Assembly: GCA_020634815.1 (NCBI GenBank)
Contig: JACKBA010000006.1
Coordinates: 1-64,000, forward strand
DNA length: 64,000 bases
From: Caldilineaceae bacterium
GTDB taxonomy: Bacteria > Chloroflexota > Anaerolineae > Caldilineales > Caldilineaceae
Reading direction: 5' to 3'
Positions 44,772 through 52,411 of the stretch are shown here, in pieces. The first letter of the stretch is position 1. Every line of letters begins with the position of its first letter. A program made the position numbers and the translations under genes. Under the pieces are notes generated by a model that saw only the letters and a list, made by a program, of their open reading frames with translations, was not told where the DNA came from and searched no databases.

Positions 44772-45368
44772 GTGGCCGCCGTCATGCCTGCTAGCCGTCA
44801 CACCGCTCGCCCGTCCAAGCTGCCGCCCTATTCGGAGCCCGTGCTCATGGCGATGAAGGGTCATCCCGCCACCGGCAAGAGCGCGCTGGCACGGGTCATC
44901 GCACGGCGCTTTCGCATGCCGCTCATCGACAAGGACGACGTCAAGGACTTCGTGCTCGACGTGCCGGGCGCCAATCAACTGGCCTACGAGGTGATGTGGC
45001 AGGTGTGCGCAACGCAGCTCGACCTCGGCCTGAGCGTGATTGCCGTTTCGCCGCTGGCCTATCCGGAGGGGTACGCCACGGCGCAAGAACTGGCGGCGAA
45101 ATACAAGGCGCGGCTGCTCGTCATCGAAACCGTGCTCGACGAAGCGGTGTGGCGGCAGCGTCTCAACGCCCGCCGCCCCGGCTACTCGACGCACAAGATC
45201 AGCGGATGGGAAGCCATGCAGGAGCAGTTGGCCGCCTACGACGGCTGCTGGCAGTACCCGATTGCGCCGGAACATCATCTGGTCGTGAATACGGCGCAGC
45301 CGGTGCGCTCGCTGCTGGGCGCGGTCGAGCAGTGGCTGAAACGTGATATCGCCGCGCAGCCGGGTTGA
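44772..45368 (+). CDS. P-loop kinase-like protein (AAA_33 type)
   Basis: 198 residues. Walker A GHPATGKSALAR at about 30-41, Asp motif LIDKDDVKDFV, and a late RLNARRPGYSTHKI stretch that could be the lid. This resembles the small zeta-toxin/chloramphenicol-phosphotransferase kinases. Start GTG 44772 immediately follows the aroC stop; ATG 44784 is an alternative. It lies inside the shikimate gene set, though it is not itself a shikimate kinase (that domain is in the next gene). Substrate unknown. Confidence 0.75.
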   Translation: MAAVMPASRHTARPSKLPPYSEPVLMAMKGHPATGKSALARVIARRFRMPLIDKDDVKDFVLDVPGANQLAYEVMWQVCATQLDLGLSVIAVSPLAYPEGYATAQELAAKYKARLLVIETVLDEAVWRQRLNARRPGYSTHKISGWEAMQEQLAAYDGCWQYPIAPEHHLVVNTAQPVRSLLGAVEQWLKRDIAAQPG

Positions 45369-45396
45369 CCGGCTACAACGGAACTGGGAAGCAATC

Positions 45397-47010
45397 ATGC
45401 AGGATTCGCAGGGTTCGATGCCCGCACGCAATATCGTCCTCACCGGCTTCATGGGCACCGGCAAGACATCGGCCGGCCGGTTGCTGGGCACGCGCCTGGG
45501 CCGCCGCTTTGTGGACATGGACGATATTCTGGTGGAACGCTTCGGCAAGTCGATTGCCGAGGTTTTCCGCGACAATGGCGAGGAAGCCTTCCGCGTCGCC
45601 GAGGCGCAACTCTGCCAGGAACTCGCCGCTGAGCACGAGCTGGTCATCAGCACGGGCGGCGGCGCGCTGGTCAATGAGGAGAGCCGCAATGCGCTGGCCG
45701 CTACAGGCACCGTTATCTGCCTGCATGCCGACGAGGAGAGCATCCTGGCGCGGCTGGCTGCCGCCGACGATCGCCCGCTCATGCAGGGCGCGGCCGAGGA
45801 GCGCCGCCAGCGCATCCGCCACCTGCTGCACCAGCGTCGCCTGGCCTACGGCGCCATCGCCTACCAGCTCGACACCACCGGCCTTGCTATCGAGCAGGTG
45901 GCCGACCGTATCCTCGACCTGGCAGACGCCGATCGCGAGACGCCCGGCATGATTCGCATTCCGGTGCGCTCGCCCGACGGTAGCTACGATCTGCTCCTGG
46001 GCAGCGGCCTCCTGGCCAATGCCGGTCGGCTGCTTGCCAACCGCGGCCTGCGCCCGACGACTGCCGCCGTTGTGACCAACGACATGATCCGCGAGCATGC
46101 CGCAGTGCTCAGCGACTCGCTGGGGGCGGCCGGTTTCGAGCCGGTGCTCTGCCTCGTGCCGGAGGGCGAGCAGCACAAGACGCTCGACACCGTGCGCTCG
46201 CTCTACGACCAGTTCCTGGCCGCCGGGCTCGACCGCAACAGCGTCGTGATTGCGTTGGGGGGCGGCGTCATCGGCGACATGGCCGGCTTTGCCGCGGCCA
46301 GCTATCTGCGTGGCGTGCCCTTCGTGCAGATGCCCACATCGCTGCTTGCCATGGTCGATGCCTCGGTCGGAGGCAAGACGGGCGTCGACATGCCGCAGGG
46401 CAAGAACCTGGTCGGCGCGTTCAAGCAGCCCGCCGCCGTGATTATGGACGTGGCCGTCTTCAGCACGCTGCCCTCGGACGAGTTTCGCTCCGGGCTGGCG
46501 GAGGTGGTCAAGCATGGCATCATCGGCGCACCGCGCCTCTTTGTGCAATTGGAGGAGGAAGGGCCGGCCAACCTGCTACAACTGGTGGCCGACGCCGTGC
46601 GCGTCAAGGTCGATGTGGTGCAGGCCGACCCCTTCGAGAAAGGCGTGCGCGCCACGTTAAATCTGGGCCACACCTTCGGCCACGCCATCGAGCAGGTGAG
46701 CCGCTACCAGATCCGCCACGGTGACGCCGTCGCCATCGGCACGGTCGCCGCGGCAAACATGAGCGCCGAACTGGGGCGTTGCACGCCGGAGCTGGCTGCG
46801 CGTATCCGCACGCTGCTGGAGCGGCTGGGCCTGCCGGTGACGGTGACCGGTCTAGACGGCGATGCCATCCACGCGGCCATGGCGCATGACAAGAAGCGCG
46901 CCGGCAAGAAACTACGTTTCGTCATCCCGCAGGCGCTGGGCGATGTCGTGGTGATCGACGACCCGGGCGATGCGGTTGTGCGCCGCGCCATTACATCGGT
47001 GCTGGAGTGA
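45397..47010 (+). CDS. aroKB: Bifunctional shikimate kinase / 3-dehydroquinate synthase
   Basis: 537 residues. The N-terminal shikimate kinase (about 10-180) has TGFMGTGKTSAGR, VDMDDILVERFGKSIAEVF, VISTGGGALVNEE and a lid RRQRIRHLLHQRR. The C-terminal 3-dehydroquinate synthase (about 185-537) has IALGGGVIGDMAGFAAASYLRGVPFVQMPTSLLAMVDASVGGKTGVD (NAD site) and the zinc ligands in SGLAEVVKHG, NLGHTFGHAIE. It catalyses steps 2 and 5 of chorismate synthesis. The fusion is known in several phyla. Start ATG 45397 has GGGAAG nearby. Confidence 0.95.
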   Translation: MQDSQGSMPARNIVLTGFMGTGKTSAGRLLGTRLGRRFVDMDDILVERFGKSIAEVFRDNGEEAFRVAEAQLCQELAAEHELVISTGGGALVNEESRNALAATGTVICLHADEESILARLAAADDRPLMQGAAEERRQRIRHLLHQRRLAYGAIAYQLDTTGLAIEQVADRILDLADADRETPGMIRIPVRSPDGSYDLLLGSGLLANAGRLLANRGLRPTTAAVVTNDMIREHAAVLSDSLGAAGFEPVLCLVPEGEQHKTLDTVRSLYDQFLAAGLDRNSVVIALGGGVIGDMAGFAAASYLRGVPFVQMPTSLLAMVDASVGGKTGVDMPQGKNLVGAFKQPAAVIMDVAVFSTLPSDEFRSGLAEVVKHGIIGAPRLFVQLEEEGPANLLQLVADAVRVKVDVVQADPFEKGVRATLNLGHTFGHAIEQVSRYQIRHGDAVAIGTVAAANMSAELGRCTPELAARIRTLLERLGLPVTVTGLDGDAIHAAMAHDKKRAGKKLRFVIPQALGDVVVIDDPGDAVVRRAITSVLE

Positions 47011-47038
47011 GCGGGCGAAACAGGACGGAGAAGAGACG

Positions 47039-47479
47039 GTGGCAAAGATCGCACTACTGCACGGACCAAATCTGAATCTGCTGGGCACGCGCGAGACGAG
47101 CATCTACGGTAGCGTCACGCTGGCCGTCATCGACGAGCGCGTGGCGGCCGCGGCCGGCGCCGAGCACGAGGTACGCCCGTTCCAGAGCAACCACGAAGGA
47201 GCGCTCATCGACGCGATCCACGACGCGCGTTCATGGGCGGACGGTATCGTCATCAACCCGGGCGCGTTCACGCACTATTCCTACGCGCTGCGCGACGCCA
47301 TTGCCGGCGTCAAGCTGCCCGCCGTCGAAGTTCACCTGAGCAACATCCATGCCCGCGAGGAGTTCCGCCACAAGTCCGTGATTGCACCGGTCTGCGTCGG
47401 GCAAATCTGCGGCTTTGGCTGGCGCAGCTATCTGCTGGGACTGGCCGCCCTCCTTGACTACTTGCAGGATCGTCCATGA
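47039..47479 (+). CDS. aroQ: Type II 3-dehydroquinate dehydratase
   Basis: 146 residues from GTG 47039 (GGAGA upstream). Dodecameric dehydroquinase, third shikimate step: LLHGPNLNLLGTRETSIYG (active-site Tyr/Arg loop), QSNHEGALIDAIHDA, INPGAFTHYSYALRDAI, and EVHLSNIHAREEFRHKSVIAPVCVGQICGFG. Last shikimate gene of the cluster; its stop overlaps the next gene by 4 nt. Confidence 0.96.
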   Translation: MAKIALLHGPNLNLLGTRETSIYGSVTLAVIDERVAAAAGAEHEVRPFQSNHEGALIDAIHDARSWADGIVINPGAFTHYSYALRDAIAGVKLPAVEVHLSNIHAREEFRHKSVIAPVCVGQICGFGWRSYLLGLAALLDYLQDRP

Positions 47480-48828
47480 AACACAACCTACCAGCTTCAA
47501 TCCACCAACCGCGCGGAATGCGTGCCCTGCTCATTGCGCTCCTGCTGGGGCTGCTGCTCTTTGCGCTGGCGGCCTGCGAAGATGCACCGCCGGCCGATGA
47601 GCCGGTTGTGGAGGCTGCCCCGGCACAGGAGAATGGCGCGCCCGCAAGCGGTGATACCGCCGCGCCGGGACAGGCTGCCGCCAGCCTGCCTACCGCCACG
47701 CCCACGCCCGAGCCGCTCAGCGGCCGCATCACCCTTTGGCACAGTTGGGCCGAAGGGGACGGCGACGCGCTGACGGCCATTCTCGCCGCCTACCAGCAGG
47801 CCAACCCCGGCGTCACGGTCGACACGCTCTTCGTCGCCTATGCCGACCTGCCGCAGGCCTACGCCGACGCCGTTGCCGGCGGCAGCGGGCCCGATCTGCT
47901 CCTGGCGCCCAACTGGTGGCTGGGTGACCTGGTCGCCGCTGATACCTTGCAGCCGCTCGAAGACGCGGTCACGCCGGAGGAACGGGCAAACTTCTGGCCG
48001 GCCGCGCTGGAGAACTTTGTCTGGCAAGGGACACTCTATGGCCTGCCCACCAACTACGAACTGGTCACCGCCTTTGTCAACCGCGCGCTGGCCGACCCGG
48101 CGGCGATGCCTGCCACCACGGACGCATGGCTGGCACAGGCACAGGCAGCGCCGACAAGTGGCATCGGCCTCTACAACAATCTCTACCATCTTTACTGGGG
48201 GCTGCCGGCCTATGGCGCGCAGCTTTTTGACGACAGCGGGCTCGCCGTGATCGACGAGACTGGCGACGCGGCGGCCTATCTGGCCTGGCTGCGTGCCGTC
48301 AGCGAGACGACCGGCAGCTATGTGGACCCAGACTACGGCATGTTGCTCGACCGCTTCAAAAAGGGCGAGTTCGCCTATTTCGTCGACGGCCCGTGGGCGA
48401 TTGACGAACTGCGCAGCGCGCTGGGCGACAACCTGGCTGTTGCGCAGCTTCCCGCCGGCCCCGCCGGTCCCGCCCAGCCCTGGCTCACCGCCGACGGCGT
48501 CTTCATCAACCCGACGGTGGCGCCGGAGCAGCAGACCCTGGCCCTCGATTTCGCCCGCTTCCTGACCGGTGCGGAGAGCGGCGCCGCCATCGCCCAGGTG
48601 GGGCGTCGTCTGCCGGCCAATCGCAACGCGGCGCTGGGCGACGATGCGATCTTGCAGGGCTTTGCGCGGCAGGCAGCCGCGGCCCAGCCCATGCCAGGGT
48701 TACCCGAGATGGCACAGGCGTGGGGTTACGGCGGCGACATGTTCGTCAAGGTGGTGGATGGCGACGCCGATCCGGCGGCCACGGTGCGCGAGACGGCCGC
48801 GCTGATCAACGATGCCAACGGCAAGTAG
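47476..48828 (+). CDS. Extracellular solute-binding lipoprotein, family 1
   Basis: 450 residues. Lipobox FALAAC (Cys34), then a Thr/Pro/Glu-rich spacer to ~75, then a maltose-binding-protein-like domain: GRITLWHSWAEGDGDALTAILAAYQQANPGVTVDTLFV, GSGPDLLLAPNWWLGDLV, GLPTNYELVTAFVNRAL, FKKGEFAYFVDGPWAI. No permease or ATPase gene follows, so it is an orphan binding protein. It overlaps aroQ by 4 nt (ATGA), implying co-translation with the shikimate genes. Confidence 0.88.
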   Translation: MKHNLPASIHQPRGMRALLIALLLGLLLFALAACEDAPPADEPVVEAAPAQENGAPASGDTAAPGQAAASLPTATPTPEPLSGRITLWHSWAEGDGDALTAILAAYQQANPGVTVDTLFVAYADLPQAYADAVAGGSGPDLLLAPNWWLGDLVAADTLQPLEDAVTPEERANFWPAALENFVWQGTLYGLPTNYELVTAFVNRALADPAAMPATTDAWLAQAQAAPTSGIGLYNNLYHLYWGLPAYGAQLFDDSGLAVIDETGDAAAYLAWLRAVSETTGSYVDPDYGMLLDRFKKGEFAYFVDGPWAIDELRSALGDNLAVAQLPAGPAGPAQPWLTADGVFINPTVAPEQQTLALDFARFLTGAESGAAIAQVGRRLPANRNAALGDDAILQGFARQAAAAQPMPGLPEMAQAWGYGGDMFVKVVDGDADPAATVRETAALINDANGK

Positions 48829-48858
48829 GCAGGCTCACGAGCACGCACCATTGACCGC

Positions 48859-49869
48859 ATGAGCGACACGTACCAGTTGTTCAACCTGGCGACAATGTCC
48901 GGCGTCTTTCCGGGCACGCGCACCATGGTCTACCAGCGGGTGCGGCTGCGACTGCTGCGCGACGAGCAGGTGACGGCGTGGGCGCGCCTGCTATGGTATG
49001 ACGATCCACCTTCGTGCGTGGTCGAGGTGGAAGAACGGGTCGATGGCGGCGACGTGCAGATGACGCCGTTGCTGCGCATCCCCGATCCGGGCGGCGCCGG
49101 CTTTGGCTCGACGTTGCGCGAGGCGCTGGCCGCGGCCGGCTGGCAGATGCTGGCGTGCGGAAGCTGCGCCCACTGGCAGCCCCTCGCCGCCGCCTTGACG
49201 TCCGAACGGCTGGCGACGGGCGCGTGCGACCAGCGCGGCGCGGTGGAAGAGTTCCCGCCGCTGCTTGCGGTGCAGTCGCTGTTGGCGCTCTCGTGCCGGC
49301 AGTGGCAGCCCGGCGCCGGGCAGATCCAGACGCAGGCGTCATCACCTGTCGTTGAGATCGCACCCATGCCCAAGCGCGCCGAGCGCGAGAGCGACGAGCG
49401 TTGGACGCTGGCCGGGCAGATGCGCCGCTGGCTGGGTCGGAAGGAGAAGCCGGCCGGTGAAACCGCGTCGACTTCGTGGGCGGATCGCGTGGTCGAGCGC
49501 AGCGGCGTCGGTGCGGGGACGGAGCCGTGCTTTGCCTGCCAGGGACGCATCGCCAACCTGGGTGCGCTGGCCGTCGCCACGCCGGAAGGCGACAAGCAGA
49601 CCTTCAGCGTGTGGCGCTGCCGCCAGTGCTACACCTACTATCTGAACGACTGGATCGACCGTTGGGAGCGCACCGACAACCTGGAGACGGAGGAGCGTTA
49701 CTACCGTCTCAGCCCGGCCGAGGCGCTGGAGGTGCTGGCCGTCATCGAAAACGTCGTCCATGCCGAACATCCGGCGCGCCGCCACGAGCGTGATGCGCAG
49801 CGGCAGTGGATGCTGGACTTCCTGGGCAGCCGGCCGGTACTCAGCCATCAGATCCGCCAGGGACGCTAG
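48859..49869 (+). CDS. Uncharacterised cysteine-pair protein
   Basis: 336 residues, not recognised. N-terminal half: beta-rich with LACGSCAHWQPLAAAL. Middle: basic linker (~165-205). C-terminal half: CFACQGRIANLGALAV followed by WRCRQCYTYYLNDWIDRWERTDNLETEERYYRLSP, a likely four-cysteine zinc site. No signal peptide or membrane segment. It follows the solute-binding lipoprotein by 30 nt. Start has no clear ribosome-binding site. Confidence 0.65.
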   Translation: MSDTYQLFNLATMSGVFPGTRTMVYQRVRLRLLRDEQVTAWARLLWYDDPPSCVVEVEERVDGGDVQMTPLLRIPDPGGAGFGSTLREALAAAGWQMLACGSCAHWQPLAAALTSERLATGACDQRGAVEEFPPLLAVQSLLALSCRQWQPGAGQIQTQASSPVVEIAPMPKRAERESDERWTLAGQMRRWLGRKEKPAGETASTSWADRVVERSGVGAGTEPCFACQGRIANLGALAVATPEGDKQTFSVWRCRQCYTYYLNDWIDRWERTDNLETEERYYRLSPAEALEVLAVIENVVHAEHPARRHERDAQRQWMLDFLGSRPVLSHQIRQGR

Positions 49870-49897
49870 CACGGTTTATCAAGAATCGTGCGAGAAT

Positions 49898-49951
49898 GTA
49901 GTGATGACTTCAGTCATTGTACGCGATCGCCGCGACTGAAGTCGCCACTAC
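49898..49951. repeat. Imperfect palindrome containing GACTTCAGTC
   Basis: GTAGTG-N2-GACTTCAGTC (49898-49915) is mirrored by GACTGAAGTC-N2-CACTAC (49934-49951). 16 paired bases with 18 nt between arms. It looks like a dispersed REP/MITE-like unit; only one copy is in this window. Confidence 0.75.
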
Positions 49952-49990
49952 GAACAGCAGATTTATTCCGCCGGCGCCGCCGGCGCACGC

Positions 49991-51019
49991 ATGCGAACGG
50001 AATTGCCCATGATTGTAGAATGCCGGCCGCCGGTCCTGGTGGCTGCCCGCTATGACGACCTGCCCTTCCCCGCCCTCCAGCCCATGCAGGAGGTTGCCTT
50101 CGACGTGGGCGTGACTGCGACCGACCGCGCCCTGGAACTGCGCGGGATGGTTGTGCAGGGCTACAACGAGCACCAGTTGCTTTTCGAGCAGCACTGGCCG
50201 GGGCGCATCCTGGCGCAGCGGCTGGGCAGCAGCGATCTCGCCATTGCGCCGGGGACTGGCCTTGCCCTGCGCGGGCTGCATTTCATGGCGCCGGGGTACG
50301 AACCGCTGACCCACATCGACGTGACGATCCTCGCACGGGCCGAGGGGCGCGAGACCGATGCCCAGCATTCGGTGCAATTGCCGGTGCGCTTTCACGAGCA
50401 GCAGAGCGACCTGCACTTCCCCCTGCGCGGCGCGTGGTGGGCGATCCAGGGTTCGGACTGGACAGACATGCACAAGCAGGAGGTCTTCACGCAGACCTAT
50501 GCCACCGACTTTGTGCGCCTGGGGCCGGACAATCGCTTCTTTGCGGGCGATGGGATGGCTGTCGAGGAGCACTACAGTTGGGGGCAGCCCGTCTATGCCA
50601 CGGCCGGCGGCAAGATTGCAGCCGTGACCTTTGATATGCCCGATCTCAAGCCCGGCGTGCCGCCCGACCCGCGCATGTTCCGCGGCGACCCGCGGCGCCT
50701 GTTGGGCAACGCCATCGCCATCAGCCACGGCAACGGCGAATTCAGCTACTTTGGCTGCCTGCAACAGGCGAGCGCCCAGGTCAACGAGGGGCAGATGGTG
50801 CGGCGCGGCGCCCTGCTCGGCTATATCGGCAACAGCGGCATGTCGCCCGGCCCGCATCTGCACTTCCATCTCGCCGAGGGGCCAAACCCCTTCATCGACC
50901 AGGGGCTTCCGGCGAAATTCAGCCATTTCTCGGCTGGCGGCCAGTGGTTTGACCGCCTGATGACGATTCCGTCCCGCATGATTGTGCTGGCGCCCGAACC
51001 GGACGCCGAAGGAGCCTGA
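49991..51019 (+). CDS. M23-family peptidase-like protein without signal peptide
   Basis: 342 residues. N-terminal ~170 residues of unknown beta-rich fold, then an LytM/M23 domain: QTYATDFVRLG (Asp ligand), WGQPVYATAGGKIAAV, GNAIAISHGNGEFSYFGCLQQ, GALLGYIGNSGMSPGPHLHFHL (HxH near 289-293). Zinc ligands seem present. No signal peptide or membrane helix is visible, odd for an M23 enzyme that cuts peptidoglycan. A start at ATG 50009 is equally possible. Confidence 0.7.
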   Translation: MRTELPMIVECRPPVLVAARYDDLPFPALQPMQEVAFDVGVTATDRALELRGMVVQGYNEHQLLFEQHWPGRILAQRLGSSDLAIAPGTGLALRGLHFMAPGYEPLTHIDVTILARAEGRETDAQHSVQLPVRFHEQQSDLHFPLRGAWWAIQGSDWTDMHKQEVFTQTYATDFVRLGPDNRFFAGDGMAVEEHYSWGQPVYATAGGKIAAVTFDMPDLKPGVPPDPRMFRGDPRRLLGNAIAISHGNGEFSYFGCLQQASAQVNEGQMVRRGALLGYIGNSGMSPGPHLHFHLAEGPNPFIDQGLPAKFSHFSAGGQWFDRLMTIPSRMIVLAPEPDAEGA

Positions 51020-51021
51020 CG

Positions 51022-51492
51022 ATGCCCGGTGCAGGAAAGCGCCAACGTGGCGCGCGAAACGAGCCTACCGATCTCCCGCTGAACACGACGGTGGATGACG
51101 AAACCTACGACGACCTTTCCGAACTGGCCGGGCAGCGCGTAGTGTATGTCGCGCTCTGGGAGGACTCGCTGGCCGACGCTCTGGCGGAGAGCACGACCGA
51201 CCCGGCGCAACAGGTGACCTTTGACCTCGATCTCTATCTCGACGACGGCGTTTACTTCGAGCTGTACGGCGTCATCTGTTTCGACGATCTGGACAGCGAT
51301 CCCTGGCAGGGGCAGGCCGCGGCGCAGGCGCGCTTTGCCGCGCTCGTCGGCGGGCAGGCGCACCTGGCGGAAGTTGCCGTCGACGAGGAAGACGGCTTGG
51401 TGCTGGTGCTGGAGGGCGGCGACGGCGCGCCGGTTTTCCTCGCGGTGGGCGCCTGGCTCGCCGACGAGTGGGACGAACTGCCGGAGGGTTGA
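51022..51492 (+). CDS. Acidic protein of unknown function
   Basis: 156 residues, strongly acidic (Asp/Glu-rich throughout, e.g. DLDLYLDDGVYFELYG, EDGLVLVLEGGDG). GGAG lies 8 nt before the ATG, which is 2 nt after the M23-like gene's stop, so the two are coupled. No known domain recognised. Confidence 0.65.
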   Translation: MPGAGKRQRGARNEPTDLPLNTTVDDETYDDLSELAGQRVVYVALWEDSLADALAESTTDPAQQVTFDLDLYLDDGVYFELYGVICFDDLDSDPWQGQAAAQARFAALVGGQAHLAEVAVDEEDGLVLVLEGGDGAPVFLAVGAWLADEWDELPEG

Positions 51493-51614
51493 GCCGCGGC
51501 GGATTTATTCGGGCAGGAACTGGCTGAACGCAGGTTGCGTATCGTGTGGTTTTCGACTATCATTCAAACAATTCATCAAGCGTATTCCTCTCCAACGCCA
51601 AGGAGCAAGCGATT

Positions 51615-52121
51615 ATGATCATGCTGACGACCACAGCCTCGGCTACCGGTGCCGGCGCACGCCCCAGCGTAAGCCCGTGGATGGCATCCATCTATGGCGG
51701 CATTGCTTCGGGCCTGATTGCCGCGGCCTCGGGCCTCTTGCTGGGCACGAACATGCCCATTCTGTACGGGCTGGCCTTTATCCTGATTGGCATCGGCCCC
51801 GTGCTTGGCTATCAGCTTGCCGCCGGCAAACTGGGCCAGGATTGGAAGTCGCTGATTGGCGGCGCCATCGGCTTCATTCTGCCTGTTCTGTCGTCACTCA
51901 TTCTGTGGCCGTTGCTGGTGTGGGCGTTCAACCGCAGCTTTGCCTTTGGTAAGCTCTGGCTTGGCAGCTTGCTCGGCTTCATCCTCGGTATGGTCGTCTT
52001 CTTCGTCATCGGCATGTTCATCGGGCAGGATCCCTCTTGGGTGGGCTTTGGCTGGGCTATGCTCTGGGCCTTCTGGGGCGCGACGAGCGCAGCGTTCATG
52101 TCGTCGGCGGTGCGCGAGTAG
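51615..52121 (+). CDS. Four-helix membrane protein of unknown function
   Basis: 168 residues from ATG 51615 (AAGGAG 9 nt upstream). Hydrophobic segments at about 23-42, 45-63, 77-103 and 112-150. Gly/Ala-rich, no catalytic motif. Could be a small stress or YIP1-like membrane protein; not recognised with confidence. Confidence 0.65.
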   Translation: MIMLTTTASATGAGARPSVSPWMASIYGGIASGLIAAASGLLLGTNMPILYGLAFILIGIGPVLGYQLAAGKLGQDWKSLIGGAIGFILPVLSSLILWPLLVWAFNRSFAFGKLWLGSLLGFILGMVVFFVIGMFIGQDPSWVGFGWAMLWAFWGATSAAFMSSAVRE

Positions 52122-52342
52122 CGACGCACGCACCAGTTGCCGCCACGATACCGGCGGCGCTGGACATGACAAGTGAATCGGCAAGACTGGAGCGGCGGCA
52201 CGATACGTGTCGCCGCTCTTTTTGTCTACAATGTCCTGCCGTCTGCGGCGGGGCGCGGTGAGATCGAGGACCTGATTGGCTGCTCGCCCGCCTGTCTGCC
52301 TGCCTGATCGTGCAAGTTGAACAATTCCGACGCCCATGAACT

Positions 52343-52372
52343 TTGCATAGCGCCATGGCTCAGGCCTATAAT
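52343..52372 (+). promoter_or_regulatory. Promoter of the PucR-type regulator
   Basis: TTGCAT (52343-52348), 18-bp spacer, TATAAT (52367-52372). Leader about 33 nt. Confidence 0.65.
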
Positions 52373-52411
52373 GGATAGGATGCGTTGTTTTCGGCGCAGA
52401 ATCATGGAATT

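Noticed and set aside
43506..45815. 769-codon open frame on the minus strand across aroC, the kinase gene and aroKB
   Set aside because: Mirror of three clear plus-strand genes; high third-position GC removes stops on the opposite strand. No start signal or domain.
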